The notes beneath the pieces are model-generated. The model did no database searches, was not told the DNA's origin, and saw nothing but the letters and a program-made list of their open reading frames with translations. From Spiribacter sp. 1M189 (GTDB lineage Bacteria; Pseudomonadota; Gammaproteobacteria; Nitrococcales; Nitrococcaceae): a DNA stretch of 64,000 nucleotides. The position numbers were made by a program, and so were the translations under genes. How positions within the stretch are numbered: position 1 is the stretch's first letter; every line of letters starts with the position of its first letter. This document shows positions 18,533 to 27,916 of this stretch, in pieces. The stretch covers positions 1,836,001-1,900,000 of the forward strand of contig NZ_JBAKFF010000001.1 of NCBI RefSeq assembly GCF_040838345.1. The letters run 5' to 3'.

Positions 18533-19114
18533 TCAGCCGCGTCCCGCCAGGAAGTTGGCCATCTCCTCATTGAGGAGCTGGCCGAGGGCCCGGGTGATGG
18601 CCGTATCGATGGCCTCGGCATTGGCCTTGGCCCCCGGGGGCAGGGCGCGCTGCCGGGTCAGAGTGGTCTGTGCCCGGCCGGTGAACCGCTCGCCGTTCAT
18701 CCAGGCGACACCCTGGAGGGCGATTTCCGTGTCGAGCTTGTAGGGCACGCCGGCGGTCACATCGTGCATGAGCACCTGGATGCGGATCTCCAGCCGCGGC
18801 TCGGCACGCCCATCCCACAACGTGGGTTCGAAGCCATAGTCACGCAGTGTCTCGGCGGCGGCCAGCTGGATGGCGTAGTTGATGTCGTCGGCCGGCAGCA
18901 GACGCACGATGCTGCCATCGGGGTTCTCGAGCATGCCCAGATCGCGGTCGCTGCGCATGTCCACCACCTGCAGGGAGACCGGCAGACCGCCACCGGTCAC
19001 CTCGCCGGTGTCCGCCGGTTGCGGCGCCAGTCGAAGGTTCTGTGTGCCCTGGCTACAGGCGGCGAGCAGCAGCGTCAATCCGATCAGCAACAGGGTCTGC
19101 TGGAGTCTTTTCAT
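18533..19114 (-). CDS. YajG-like lipoprotein
   Basis: A 193-residue lipoprotein: MKRLQQTLLLIGLTLLLAAC has a lipobox ending at Cys20. The rest matches the YajG family of putative outer-membrane lipoproteins of unknown role. There is no Asp at the residue after Cys that would suggest inner-membrane retention. It is the first gene of the minus-strand trehalose operon and is divergent from the MTHFR-like gene across 137 bases. Confidence 0.8.
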   Translation of the reverse strand: MKRLQQTLLLIGLTLLLAACSQGTQNLRLAPQPADTGEVTGGGLPVSLQVVDMRSDRDLGMLENPDGSIVRLLPADDINYAIQLAAAETLRDYGFEPTLWDGRAEPRLEIRIQVLMHDVTAGVPYKLDTEIALQGVAWMNGERFTGRAQTTLTRQRALPPGAKANAEAIDTAITRALGQLLNEEMANFLAGRG

Positions 19115-19251
19115 GGTTCAGTCCTCGCTTGGGATGTCAGAAGATTAACATCCCCGGACCCGCCGCGGGCGCCCGGGCACTTGACGCCGGCAAGGGGGCG
19201 CCGGAGACTGCCGAGCCGTTTGCGAGTCGCTTTGATCAGGGAAAGACAACC

Positions 19252-20154
19252 GTGAAAACCGTTCTGGAGGCCGTTCCGCCGGAGCTGCACAAGGGAGAGG
19301 CGGCGGTGGACGCCGTGGTGGAGAAGGTCGCTGCTGTCCAGGCGGGAACGCCGCTCGATGCCGTGAATATCCCCGAAATCCACGAGGAGCCATCCCGCAG
19401 CAGCAAGGGTGAGCGGCGCCAACCCTTCGCGCCGCGCATGGCGCCCCGCGACCTCGCGAGGATCATCCATGACCGGCTCGGGCTGGAGTGCATGATCAAC
19501 CACGTCGTCGTCCATCATCAGAGCGAACAGGCTTTGGTCGACTGGGCCCGGGAGACCTGGGAGTCGTACGGCATCCGGCAGTTCGTGCTGGTGGGCGGCG
19601 GGCGCCACTCGGCGCGCTACCCGGGGCCGGGGGTGCCCGAGGCCAACCAGCTCCTGCGCGAGCGCGCCGACATTCCCGCGCTGCGAATCGGTAATATCTG
19701 CATCCCCTCCCGCGAGGACGAGGCGCAGCGCGTAGCGGCCAAGGTGGCGACCGGCGCGGATTTTTTCACCACCCAGATCCTCTACGAGCCCGAGGGCTTC
19801 ACCGGCATGCTCGATACGCTGGCCGAGGAGGGCGGTGCGCCGCCGGAAATCCTGCTCGCCTTCTGTCCGGTCAGGTCCGTTCGCAACCTGCGCTTTCTGC
19901 TCTGGCTGGGCGTCAGCCTGTCCGATGCGCTGGAGCAGTGGCTCACCGCCATCGAGGACGCGGTGCCTGAGCGCTCGCTGGCCCAGATCCGCCAGGCCTG
20001 GGCCGAGATCATCGAGCATCAGCAAGCCCGCGGCCGCGAGGCGCCGATCCTCGGTGTCAACCTTGCCCCCATCGGCCCGATCACCGCCGGGACGACGATC
20101 GATCTGGCCGCTGACCTCGCGAAACTGCACGGCGCCGGTTCGCGCGCGGTATGA
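19252..20154 (+). CDS. Methylenetetrahydrofolate reductase-like protein
   Basis: A 300-residue TIM-barrel protein. ATGADFFTTQILYEPEGF resembles the conserved MetF segment that ends the flavin/folate site, and the N-terminal strand DAVNIPEI is also MetF-like. Overall similarity to E. coli MetF looks low, and it may belong to the divergent MTHFR branch known from mycobacteria. The start is GTG at 19252 with AGGGAAAG upstream; the longer frame to 19042 crosses the divergent yajG gene and is rejected. Reduction of methylene-THF for methionine synthesis is the likely role. Confidence 0.65.
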   Translation: MKTVLEAVPPELHKGEAAVDAVVEKVAAVQAGTPLDAVNIPEIHEEPSRSSKGERRQPFAPRMAPRDLARIIHDRLGLECMINHVVVHHQSEQALVDWARETWESYGIRQFVLVGGGRHSARYPGPGVPEANQLLRERADIPALRIGNICIPSREDEAQRVAAKVATGADFFTTQILYEPEGFTGMLDTLAEEGGAPPEILLAFCPVRSVRNLRFLLWLGVSLSDALEQWLTAIEDAVPERSLAQIRQAWAEIIEHQQARGREAPILGVNLAPIGPITAGTTIDLAADLAKLHGAGSRAV

Positions 20155-20161
20155 TGCCCGC

Positions 20162-20656
20162 ATGACGATCACGCTCAAAACGCTGATGAGTCAGTATCCG
20201 CGCGCCGGCCGCCTGGAGTGGATCGGCCTCCGCCCGGCACGCCGGGTGGCACTGGAGATGCCGGATCAGGCCGAGGTCGACGCGACCGGGCTGGTGGGTG
20301 ATCGCTACGCCGGCCGCAGTGGCAAGCGGGCGGTCACCCTCATCCAGGCCGAGCATCTGCCGGTGGTGGCGGCCCTGATGGGGCGGTCCGATCTGGATCC
20401 GGCGATCACCCGTCGTAACCTCGTGGTCAGCGGCATCAACCTATACGCCCTGCGCGGCGAGCGGTTCCGGGTGGGGGAAGTGCTGCTCGAGGGCACCGGG
20501 GTCTGCGATCCCTGCTCGTTCATGGAGGCGTCGCTGGGGCCGGGCGGCTACAATGCCATGCGTGGCCATGGCGGCATTACGGCGCGGGTCATCGACGCCG
20601 GGCGCATTGCCCTCGGTGATGCCGTCGCCGCCGAGCTGGAGGAGGCATCGGCATGA
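20162..20656 (+). CDS. MOSC domain protein
   Basis: A 164-residue single-domain MOSC protein (molybdenum cofactor sulfurase C-terminal type), similar in size to compact YiiM-type members. It shows GLVGDRYAGRSGKRAVTLIQ, then NLVVSGINL and the conserved cysteines in GVCDPCSFME (Cys about 116 and 119). It probably binds a sulfur or molybdenum cofactor ligand; the substrate is unknown. It starts seven bases after the MTHFR-like gene and its end overlaps the next gene by ATGA. Confidence 0.85.
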   Translation: MTITLKTLMSQYPRAGRLEWIGLRPARRVALEMPDQAEVDATGLVGDRYAGRSGKRAVTLIQAEHLPVVAALMGRSDLDPAITRRNLVVSGINLYALRGERFRVGEVLLEGTGVCDPCSFMEASLGPGGYNAMRGHGGITARVIDAGRIALGDAVAAELEEASA

Positions 20657-20889
20657 GTGATCTCCCGCGTTTCTTTCGCCGGCTCGGCTGGGTGTTCCTG
20701 GCCGTCGCCCTGAATATCGTGCTGATCGGTGTCGGTGCGCTCTGGATGAAGATCGGTCCGGCGACGATTGGCGTGCTGCTCGACCCGGGCAACGCCGTGA
20801 TCTGGCTGACAACGGCGCTCACTTTCGCCCCGGCGATCGGCAGTTTCTACGCCGCGAGGCTGTTCCGTCGCCGCCAGTCCGACGCCTGA
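20653..20889 (+). CDS. Small two-helix membrane protein
   Basis: A 78-residue protein with two hydrophobic segments (about 12-32 and 44-66) and a basic tail (RLFRRRQ). I do not recognise the family. Its ATG overlaps the stop of the MOSC gene (ATGA), so the two are translationally coupled. The gene on the other strand ends only four bases away. Confidence 0.7.
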   Translation: MSDLPRFFRRLGWVFLAVALNIVLIGVGALWMKIGPATIGVLLDPGNAVIWLTTALTFAPAIGSFYAARLFRRRQSDA

Positions 20890-20892
20890 GGC

Positions 20893-22308
20893 CTAGTCCT
20901 CCGCCGGCGGCACAACCTTACCGGGGTTGAGGCGGCCCGCCGGATCCAGCGCGGACTTCAGGCGCCGCATCAGATCCTGCTCCACCGGGTCCTTCAGCCG
21001 CGAAACCTCGCCGGGCTTCAGCTGGCCCACTCCGTGCTCGGCGGCGAACGAGCCGTTGTATGTCATGACCACGTCGTGGACCTGTTGGGTGAGTTCATCC
21101 CATTCCGCGAGGAAGTCCGCATCGTCCATCGTCTCGGGTCGGGTCAGGTTGAAGTGGATGTTGCCATCACCGATATGCCCGAACGCGCAGACGCGGACGC
21201 CGGGGCAGGCATCGCGGACGACGGCGCCGGCGGCATCAATGAAGCCCGGCATGTCCGCCACTGGCACCGAGATATCGTTCTTGACGCTGGCACCAGCGCC
21301 CTTCTGGGCGCCGGGGATGCCGTTGCGCAGGCGCCAGAACGCCGCGGCCTCATCGGCGTTATCGGCGATCCGGTAGTCGCCGATCCCCGCCGGGGCAGCG
21401 GACAGGGCCCGCTCCAGCCGGCGCCCCAGCTGGACCTCGTGGCCGCTGCTGGTCAGTTCGATGAGCAGATACCAGGGGTACGCCGCGGGCAGCGGTTCAA
21501 CGCAACCCTCGGCATAGTCGATGGCAAAGGCCAGGGGTTGGCGGCCCATGAGCTCGCAGCTGGTGACAGTGTCGCCGCTCTCGGCCCGCAGAATGCCGAA
21601 CAGCGCAACGGCCGACTCGGCGCTCTCGAGGCCCACAATGGCGGTGGCCCGTTCACGGATCGCCGGGAAGAGCTTGAGGGTCGCGGCAGTGATGATGCCC
21701 AGTGTGCCCTCCGCACCGATGAACAGATCCTTCAGGTCGTACCCGCTGTTGTCCTTGCGCAGGGCGCGCAGGCCGTTCCAGATCCGCCCGTCGGCCAGGA
21801 CCACCTCGAGGCCCAGGGTCAGGTCGCGGGCGTTGCCGTAGCGCAGCACATTCATGCCGCCGGCATTGGTGGCCAGGTTGCCGCCGATCTGGCAGTCGCC
21901 CTCCGCGGCGTAGCTGAGCGGGAAGAGTCGATCCACGGCAGCGGCGGCGGCCTGGACGGCGCTCAATCGACATCCGGCCTCGGCGGTCAGGCTGAAGTTG
22001 TCCGCATCCACGGCGCGGATGCGGTTGAGCCGCTCCAGCGACAGGATGATGGCCTCGCCACCATCGGTGGCCGCGGCGCCCCCGCACAGGCCGGTATTAC
22101 CGCCCTGAGGCACAATGGCAACTCCCTGCTGGGCGCACATTCGCACCGTTGCGGCAACGCCCGCGCTATCCGCGGGGCGCAGCACCGCACGCACCGGGCG
22201 ATCGGCGAAAAGCCCGCGGCGTTCCGTCAGGTAGGATGCCATTCCCTCACCGGGGTGAATGACCGCCCCGGGCCCCAGCTGCTGGCTTAGTGCGTCGAGG
22301 AATTCCAT
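20893..22308 (-). CDS. FAD-binding oxidoreductase (D-lactate/2-hydroxyacid dehydrogenase type)
   Basis: A 471-residue flavoprotein of the GlcD / D-lactate dehydrogenase / D-2-hydroxyglutarate dehydrogenase family. The PCMH-type FAD motif PQGGNTGLCGGAA lies near residues 66-78, and the C-terminal domain has FGHIGDGNIHFN, which holds metal- and substrate-binding histidines. The ending PAGRLNPGKV is typical. It oxidises a 2-hydroxyacid; which one cannot be decided. It follows the cco assembly genes by 27 bases and may share their transcript. Confidence 0.85.
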   Translation of the reverse strand: MEFLDALSQQLGPGAVIHPGEGMASYLTERRGLFADRPVRAVLRPADSAGVAATVRMCAQQGVAIVPQGGNTGLCGGAAATDGGEAIILSLERLNRIRAVDADNFSLTAEAGCRLSAVQAAAAAVDRLFPLSYAAEGDCQIGGNLATNAGGMNVLRYGNARDLTLGLEVVLADGRIWNGLRALRKDNSGYDLKDLFIGAEGTLGIITAATLKLFPAIRERATAIVGLESAESAVALFGILRAESGDTVTSCELMGRQPLAFAIDYAEGCVEPLPAAYPWYLLIELTSSGHEVQLGRRLERALSAAPAGIGDYRIADNADEAAAFWRLRNGIPGAQKGAGASVKNDISVPVADMPGFIDAAGAVVRDACPGVRVCAFGHIGDGNIHFNLTRPETMDDADFLAEWDELTQQVHDVVMTYNGSFAAEHGVGQLKPGEVSRLKDPVEQDLMRRLKSALDPAGRLNPGKVVPPAED

Positions 22309-22335
22309 GATGCCAATGCTCTCATCCCGGCGGCG

Positions 22336-23022
22336 TTACAACCACATCCGCATGAGGGCGCGCACCGGGAAGACCGCCGTCCAGATACCCAGTGCCAGCA
22401 CCGCCAGGCCGGCGACCCGCCGAAACCCCTGGTGCTGGAAGAAGCGCGACAGCCGGCCGCCGGCAACGCCGACCAGCGCCATGGCCGGGATCGTGCCGAG
22501 GCCGAAGGCGATCATGAACGCCGCCCCGCCACCCGCGGAACCCACGCCGGCGGCGGTGAGCGCCATGGCATAGACAAGGCCGCAGGGCAGCCAGCCCCAG
22601 AGTCCGCCCAAAGCGAATGCCATCGCGGGGTTGTGCACCGGCATGCAGCGCTGGGCGAGCGGTGCGATGTGCTGCCAGAGGCGCAGTCCGGCCCGCTCCA
22701 GCGGCGCCAGCAGATTGCGATTGAGGGTCAGCTGGATGCCCACCAGGATCACCAGCACGGCGGCGAACAGCCGCAGGAGCGGGGCCGCCGGGCCAAGGCC
22801 CTGGCCAATGCCCGCGCCCAGCAGTCCGGCTACGCCGCCGATGATGGCATAGCTCGCCACCCGGCCCAGGTTGTAGCCGAGCACGCAGGCGACACCGCGG
22901 CCACCGGGCGCGGCGGTGCTGCCGAGGGCGGCGGCAATGCCACCACACATGCCGATGCAATGGCTGCTGCCGGCCAGGCCGGCGACCAGGCCGGCGATCA
23001 GTGTCGGATCGGTTCCGCCCAT
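22336..23022 (-). CDS. SafE/TauE-like membrane protein of the cbb3 oxidase cluster
   Basis: About 228 residues with six or so membrane segments and an N-terminal HCIGMCGG motif whose two cysteines could bind copper. This protein type (often listed as sulfite exporter TauE/SafE or UreH-like) is commonly found just after ccoS, and a role in copper or redox handling for oxidase assembly is inferred. The ATG at 23022 is used; an overlapping GTG at 23028 (GTGA with the ccoS stop) is possible. Confidence 0.8.
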   Translation of the reverse strand: MGGTDPTLIAGLVAGLAGSSHCIGMCGGIAAALGSTAAPGGRGVACVLGYNLGRVASYAIIGGVAGLLGAGIGQGLGPAAPLLRLFAAVLVILVGIQLTLNRNLLAPLERAGLRLWQHIAPLAQRCMPVHNPAMAFALGGLWGWLPCGLVYAMALTAAGVGSAGGGAAFMIAFGLGTIPAMALVGVAGGRLSRFFQHQGFRRVAGLAVLALGIWTAVFPVRALMRMWL

Positions 23023-23024
23023 GT

Positions 23025-23255
23025 TCACTGCTCGGGTTCTCCGTCTTTTCTCGACGGGTTATCCGGGTCCGCTGGCGGCAAGTCGCTTGGCTTGTTGCCC
23101 TGCTCGGGTGGACGGCGGTCGTCGTCCAGCAGAATGCGCCAGGCGGGGCTGTCCAGATCGTCGTACTGGCCGTTGCTGACTGCCCAGATGAACGCGGCAA
23201 CGGCGAAGCCCAGCAGCATCACGCCCAGCGGGATGAGAATGAAGAGGATATTCAT
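23025..23255 (-). CDS. ccoS: cbb3 oxidase maturation protein CcoS
   Basis: A 76-residue protein with one N-terminal membrane helix ([20 protein letters not shown]) followed by the conserved [19 protein letters not shown], the CcoS hallmark. CcoS is needed to insert cofactors into CcoN. The C-terminus is long, acidic and proline-rich. It overlaps ccoI by four bases upstream. Confidence 0.92.
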   Translation of the reverse strand: MNILFILIPLGVMLLGFAVAAFIWAVSNGQYDDLDSPAWRILLDDDRRPPEQGNKPSDLPPADPDNPSRKDGEPEQ

Positions 23256-25699
23256 GGGGTCGCCTCGCCGGCCGTGTCCAACGAGCCAGCCGGTGCCGAT
23301 GCGCCCCGCGGGCGGCCGCCCCGGGTCAGGCGGAGGGCGTTGAGTACCACCAGTACCGAGCTCGCGGACATGCCGATGGCCGCCGCCCAGGGTGGGATCT
23401 GGCCCATGGCGGCAAGCGGCAGGGCCAGGGCGTTATAGCCCGCCGCCCAGGTGAGGTTCTCGCGGATCACCCGGCGGGTCCGCCGGGCCAGGTCGATGCC
23501 CGGTGCCAGTGCGGTGAGTCGTTCGCCGGCGAGGAGCAGATCGGCACTGCCATGGGCGATGGCGGCACCACTCCCGAGGGCGACAGCCAGATCGGCGCCG
23601 GCAAGCACCGGCGCATCGTTGACGCCATCGCCCACCATGGCGGTGGCACCGCGTTGGCGTTGTGCGCTGAGCCACTCCAGCTTGTCCGCCGGCGTCAGCC
23701 CCGAGCGCCATTCCTCGATGCCCAGCCGTTCGGCCACCGCCGCCACAGAGGGTTCGGCATCGCCGCTGGCAATGCTGATCCGAATGCCGGCCTGTCGCAG
23801 CGCGGTGACTGCCGCTTCGGCATCGGGCCGGATGCGATCCGTGAGCACGAATCGGCCGAGCAGGCTTTCGGTATCGCCCAAAAGGACTTCTGTGCCCGAG
23901 TCGCTGCGGCGCGCCGGCACCGGCTTGCCGCTGAGGGCTGCTACCCAGTCGGGGCGGCCGAGCCGCAGCCGGCGGCCGGCACGCCCGGCCTCCACGCCCA
24001 GGCCGGGATGACTCTCGATGGCCTGTACCGAGGGGTCGCGTCGCATGCCATCAAAGGCCCGCGCCAGCGGGTGGCCGGCCTCGGCCTCCATGGCCGCGGC
24101 AACGGCCAGGCAATCCGCCTCGGAGAGCGCGCCCAGCATGTCCCGCTCGCCCAGCGCGATCCGTCCCACGGTGAGGGTGCCCGTCTTGTCGAAGACAACC
24201 TGTTCGACCGCGGCCAGCCGCTCGATGGCATCCGCCCTGGCCACCAAAAGCCCTTCCCTGGCCAGCCGCGAGGTGGCGCTGACCAGGGCCGCCGGCGTCG
24301 CCAGCGAAAGGGCGCAGGGGCAGGTCACCACCAGCACGGCCAGGGTAATCTCGAAGGCGCGTTCCGGCGCGATCTGCAGCCAGACCGCCCCGGTGACCGC
24401 GGCCGCGACCAGTAGCGCCGTGACGAACACCCGGGCAATCCGGTCGGCCAACCGCGCCACCGGCGGACGTTCCGCCTGGGCCCGCTCCAGCAGTCGCATC
24501 ACCGAGGCCACCACCGTATCGCCCCCGGTGCGGGTGACCTCAATATCCAGCGCGCTACTGGTGTTGGTGCTGCCCCCCACCACTTCGTCGCCCACGGATC
24601 GGGGCTGCGGGACCGACTCGCCGGTCAGCAGCGATTCGTCGACATGACTGCGCCCGCGCAGGATCCGGCCATCCGCGGGGATCGCCTCGCCGGGGCGCAC
24701 CCGCAGCTGATCACCGGGCTCGAGGGCCGCCAGCGCAACCCGTTCCTCGCCGTCGGTGCCGAGGCGCAATGCCGTGGCGGGCAGTAGCCGGCCCAGCGCG
24801 GTACTGGCCCGCCCGGCCCGCTGGCGGGCCATCAGCTCAAGGAAGCGGGCGACGGTGAGAAAGAACACGAACATGGTCACCGAATCGAAATAGACCTCAC
24901 CACTGCCGCTGAACACGTGCCAGACACTGGCGGTATAGGCGCTGCCCACCGCCAGCGCCACCGGCACGTCCATGCCCGGCCGCCGGGCGCGTAGATCCCG
25001 CAGCGCGCCCTGAAAGAACGGATAGCCCGCGTACAGGGCCACCGGCGTTGCCACCAGTGCGCTTACCCAGCGCAGCAGGGTCTCCAGTGCCGGATCCATG
25101 TCGGCCTGGATGGCACCGGCGTAGAGCCCGACGGCGTACATCATCACCTGCATCATGCCGAGGCCGGCCACGGCCAGGCGGCGAATGGCGGCGCGCTGCT
25201 CGCGCAGGGCCGCGGAATCGCGCTCTCCCGGTGTCAGCGGATGCGGGTGGTAGCCAATCCGGTCGAGCTCGCGAAGCAGCACCGAGAGGGCCGTGGTCTC
25301 CGGATCCCAGGTCAGTACCGCCCGGGCGGAGGCCGGGTTGACGCTGATTCCGATAACGCCGGGAAGGCGGCCGAGCAGGTGCTCGATCAGCCAGCCGCAG
25401 GCCGAACAGCGCAGTCCCTCGATGAGCAGAACCACCTCGCGACTGCCGTCCGGTCGCATGCGCACCAGCTCGCGCTGGGCGGTATCGCTGTCCCAGGCGT
25501 TCCAGTCGTCGGGCTGCGGATCGGGCCGCGGGGCACTGGCCGTGCGGTACTGGTAGAAATCCTCCAGGCCGGCACCGGCGATCAGGCTGGCGACCGCTGC
25601 ACAGCCCGTGCAGCATACCGAGTGGGTCTCGCCGTTGATGGTGACCGTCGGCGGGTCACCCGGCGGGAGGGGCTCTCCGCAGTGATAGCAGCCGCTCAA
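23252..25699 (-). CDS. ccoI: Copper P1B-type ATPase for cbb3 oxidase assembly, CcoI
   Basis: An 815-residue pump that delivers copper for the CcoN active site. It starts with a Cys-rich segment (Cys4, Cys7, Cys29, Cys30, Cys33), then a metal-binding domain with CSAC (97-100), the membrane CPC motif in [17 protein letters not shown] and [12 protein letters not shown] in [10 protein letters not shown] and the SASS motif (MSASS) fit the copper subgroup. The only reasonable start is TTG at 25699, overlapping the ccoH stop (TTGA), with no clear ribosome site. Paralogous to CopA at 8.1 kb. Confidence 0.93.
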   Translation of the reverse strand: MSGCYHCGEPLPPGDPPTVTINGETHSVCCTGCAAVASLIAGAGLEDFYQYRTASAPRPDPQPDDWNAWDSDTAQRELVRMRPDGSREVVLLIEGLRCSACGWLIEHLLGRLPGVIGISVNPASARAVLTWDPETTALSVLLRELDRIGYHPHPLTPGERDSAALREQRAAIRRLAVAGLGMMQVMMYAVGLYAGAIQADMDPALETLLRWVSALVATPVALYAGYPFFQGALRDLRARRPGMDVPVALAVGSAYTASVWHVFSGSGEVYFDSVTMFVFFLTVARFLELMARQRAGRASTALGRLLPATALRLGTDGEERVALAALEPGDQLRVRPGEAIPADGRILRGRSHVDESLLTGESVPQPRSVGDEVVGGSTNTSSALDIEVTRTGGDTVVASVMRLLERAQAERPPVARLADRIARVFVTALLVAAAVTGAVWLQIAPERAFEITLAVLVVTCPCALSLATPAALVSATSRLAREGLLVARADAIERLAAVEQVVFDKTGTLTVGRIALGERDMLGALSEADCLAVAAAMEAEAGHPLARAFDGMRRDPSVQAIESHPGLGVEAGRAGRRLRLGRPDWVAALSGKPVPARRSDSGTEVLLGDTESLLGRFVLTDRIRPDAEAAVTALRQAGIRISIASGDAEPSVAAVAERLGIEEWRSGLTPADKLEWLSAQRQRGATAMVGDGVNDAPVLAGADLAVALGSGAAIAHGSADLLLAGERLTALAPGIDLARRTRRVIRENLTWAAGYNALALPLAAMGQIPPWAAAIGMSASSVLVVLNALRLTRGGRPRGASAPAGSLDTAGEATP

Positions 25700-26205
25700 G
25701 GCGCATCGGCACCGGCGCCGAGCCGGGCCTCGGTGGCGCCCGCGCCGATGCGGCCCTCAAGCCGCCAGACCTCGGCCGGATCCGTGATGATCAGGTAATG
25801 CCGCTGGTCGATGGCCTGTGGCAGGCGCCCCTCATAGCGCTGGCCATCCACGCGCACCAGCTGGATGCGCTGGTCGCGGTCGCCCTGGGTGGCGTGGGCC
25901 AGTCTGACGTCCAGCTGCTGCGGGTAGTCATGGGCACCGCCCAGCCACAACCGCACGGTGCCGTCCGCCTCGGGCAGGCTGACCTCGGCGCTCAGCCCCA
26001 GGCGGGCCGCCTCGGCGCGGGCCTTGCTGGTGCTCTGGTAACCCAGGCCGACCTTCTCGAAATCGCCGGTGACCAGATTGTCGGCATGGCGGTTGGCGAT
26101 GACCACGGTGCTGGTCCCGGCGACCACTGCCGTCAGGGGCGGGATGATCACGAACCAGGCCCAGAACTGCCGGTACCAGGGCTTGCTGTCGACGCTCGTC
26201 TGCAT
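25696..26205 (-). CDS. ccoH: cbb3 oxidase assembly protein CcoH (FixH)
   Basis: A 169-residue single-pass membrane protein. [23 protein letters not shown] is split by its hydrophobic helix near residues 15-37, and [15 protein letters not shown] is the FixH core. It works with CcoI in copper insertion and oxidase stability. It sits 23 bases after ccoG. Confidence 0.9.
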   Translation of the reverse strand: MQTSVDSKPWYRQFWAWFVIIPPLTAVVAGTSTVVIANRHADNLVTGDFEKVGLGYQSTSKARAEAARLGLSAEVSLPEADGTVRLWLGGAHDYPQQLDVRLAHATQGDRDQRIQLVRVDGQRYEGRLPQAIDQRHYLIITDPAEVWRLEGRIGAGATEARLGAGADAP

Positions 26206-26228
26206 GTCGCGTTACCTCGGGTGCGGGC

Positions 26229-27611
26229 CTAGCGGCCCACCGGTGTCCGGAAGCGGGTGGTCTCGGAGCCGGTGATGTCAGTGCCATCCAGGCTTTTCAC
26301 GGTGACCGTCACGTCCACCCCACCGATCTTCTCAGTGGCGTCGGGGTCGAGCTGGATCCGTGCCGGGATGGTGCGGGTCTCGCCGGAGGTCAGCCGAACC
26401 TCCGGGGGCTCGGTCTCGATGCGCACGCCGGCCGGCCCCTCAACGCTGAAGCCGTAGGTGTGCGGCTCACCGCTCATATTCGTCAGCTTGAAGCTATAAC
26501 TGTTCTCGATCAGGCCATTGCCCGTCTCGCGATACAGGGTATTGCGGTCGGTGAGGATATCCAGGCGGACCGGCTCGCGCAGTGCGAGCCCCGTCGCACC
26601 GGCGGTGACCAGGGCGAGCAGCAGGACTGTGTACAGAATGGTGCGTGGCCGGATCACCCGGCTGGGTCTGCCCTCCAGGGCGTTCTCCGTGGTGTAGCGC
26701 ACCAGGCCCCGCGGATAATCCATTTTGTCCATGACGCTGTCGCAGGCGTCGATGCAGGCGCCGCAGGCGATGCACTCATACTGCAGCCCGTCGCGAATAT
26801 CGATCCCGGTGGGGCAGACCTGGACGCAGAGATTGCAGTCGATGCAGTCGCCAAGGCCCTTCTCCTTCGGGTCGACACCGCGCCTGCGGCCGCCGCGGGG
26901 CTCGCCACGCGCCTCGTCGTAGGAGATGATCAGCGTCTCGCGATCGAACATCGCGCCCTGGAATCGGGCGTAGGGGCACATGTAGAGGCAGACCTGCTCG
27001 CGCATGAAGCCGGCGTTGAAGTAGGTCGCAAAGCCGTAGAACAGGCTCCAGAACGTCTCCCATGGCCCAAGCTGGAAGGACGCCGCCCGCATCAGCAGAT
27101 CATCGATGGGGCTGAAAAAACCCACGAAGGTAAAGCCGGTCCATAGCGAAAAGACGATCCAGAGTACCTGCTTGCTGCCCTTGCGCAGGATCTTCTCGGC
27201 ATTCCACGGGCCGCGGTCGAGTTTCATGCGCTTGGCGCGCTTGCCCTCCGTCCAGTGCTCCATCCACAGGAAGACTTCGGTCCAGACCGTCTGCGGGCAG
27301 GCATACCCGCACCACACACGACCGGCGAGCGAGGTCACGAAGAACAGGGCCAGCGCGCAGATCACCAGCAGCAGCGTCAGATAGAAGAAATCCTGCGGCC
27401 AGAAGGTGAGCCCGAGGATGTGGAACTGCCGGGCGGGCAGATCGAACAGGATCGCCGGCTCACCGCCGATGCGCACCCAGGGGAGCACGTAGAAAAGACC
27501 CAGCAGCAGGAACACCATGATCTTGCGCACGGTCTGGTAGCGGCCCTTGATCTCCCGCGGATGGATCTTCTCATGGGCGGCATACATCGAATCCTGGACC
27601 GGAGCACTCAT
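26229..27611 (-). CDS. ccoG: cbb3 oxidase accessory ferredoxin-like protein CcoG
   Basis: A 460-residue membrane protein with about five helices and two [4Fe-4S] motifs: CIDCNLCVQVC followed by CP-type spacing, and CIACGACIDACD. The C-terminal half is a periplasmic immunoglobulin-like domain (FixG C-terminal). Work in other bacteria shows CcoG reduces Cu(II) to Cu(I) for oxidase assembly. Its ATG overlaps the stop of the small membrane gene upstream by four bases. Confidence 0.93.
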   Translation of the reverse strand: MSAPVQDSMYAAHEKIHPREIKGRYQTVRKIMVFLLLGLFYVLPWVRIGGEPAILFDLPARQFHILGLTFWPQDFFYLTLLLVICALALFFVTSLAGRVWCGYACPQTVWTEVFLWMEHWTEGKRAKRMKLDRGPWNAEKILRKGSKQVLWIVFSLWTGFTFVGFFSPIDDLLMRAASFQLGPWETFWSLFYGFATYFNAGFMREQVCLYMCPYARFQGAMFDRETLIISYDEARGEPRGGRRRGVDPKEKGLGDCIDCNLCVQVCPTGIDIRDGLQYECIACGACIDACDSVMDKMDYPRGLVRYTTENALEGRPSRVIRPRTILYTVLLLALVTAGATGLALREPVRLDILTDRNTLYRETGNGLIENSYSFKLTNMSGEPHTYGFSVEGPAGVRIETEPPEVRLTSGETRTIPARIQLDPDATEKIGGVDVTVTVKSLDGTDITGSETTRFRTPVGR

Positions 27612-27916
27612 GATGAAGCCTTCCGGGTATCGCGAGAGGGGGCACGGGCCGGCGCACGGGCCAGCAGCACGCTGACAGCGCTGGAGAAACCGGCCACGGC
27701 CCAGAACATCAGGAATCCGATGCTGTAACCGGCGGTGCGGCTGATCTCCCAGTCCGGCAGCGTCTGCAGGCGCAGGGTCTCAGGGTCGATGCCCGAGAAG
27801 AAGAGCATCGTGGCGAGGCCGGCGGACAGGAAGGCCGGCCACAGGCAGGCGCCAACCAGCCAGGCACGGCGCGGCGGGTAAGGCCGCTCGACGGGATCAG
27901 CGGGCTGCGATCGCAT
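27608..27916 (-). CDS. Small two-helix membrane protein between ccoP and ccoG
   Basis: A 102-residue protein with two hydrophobic segments (about 18-38 and 58-80) and an RAPARAPSRD tail. The start at 27916 has GAGGAGG about six bases upstream and lies inside the end of ccoP; the longer frame to 28015 is a shadow of ccoP. Its stop overlaps the ccoG start by four bases. I do not recognise a family. The tight coupling on both sides argues for a role in cbb3 oxidase assembly or function. Confidence 0.75.
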   Translation of the reverse strand: MRSQPADPVERPYPPRRAWLVGACLWPAFLSAGLATMLFFSGIDPETLRLQTLPDWEISRTAGYSIGFLMFWAVAGFSSAVSVLLARAPARAPSRDTRKASS

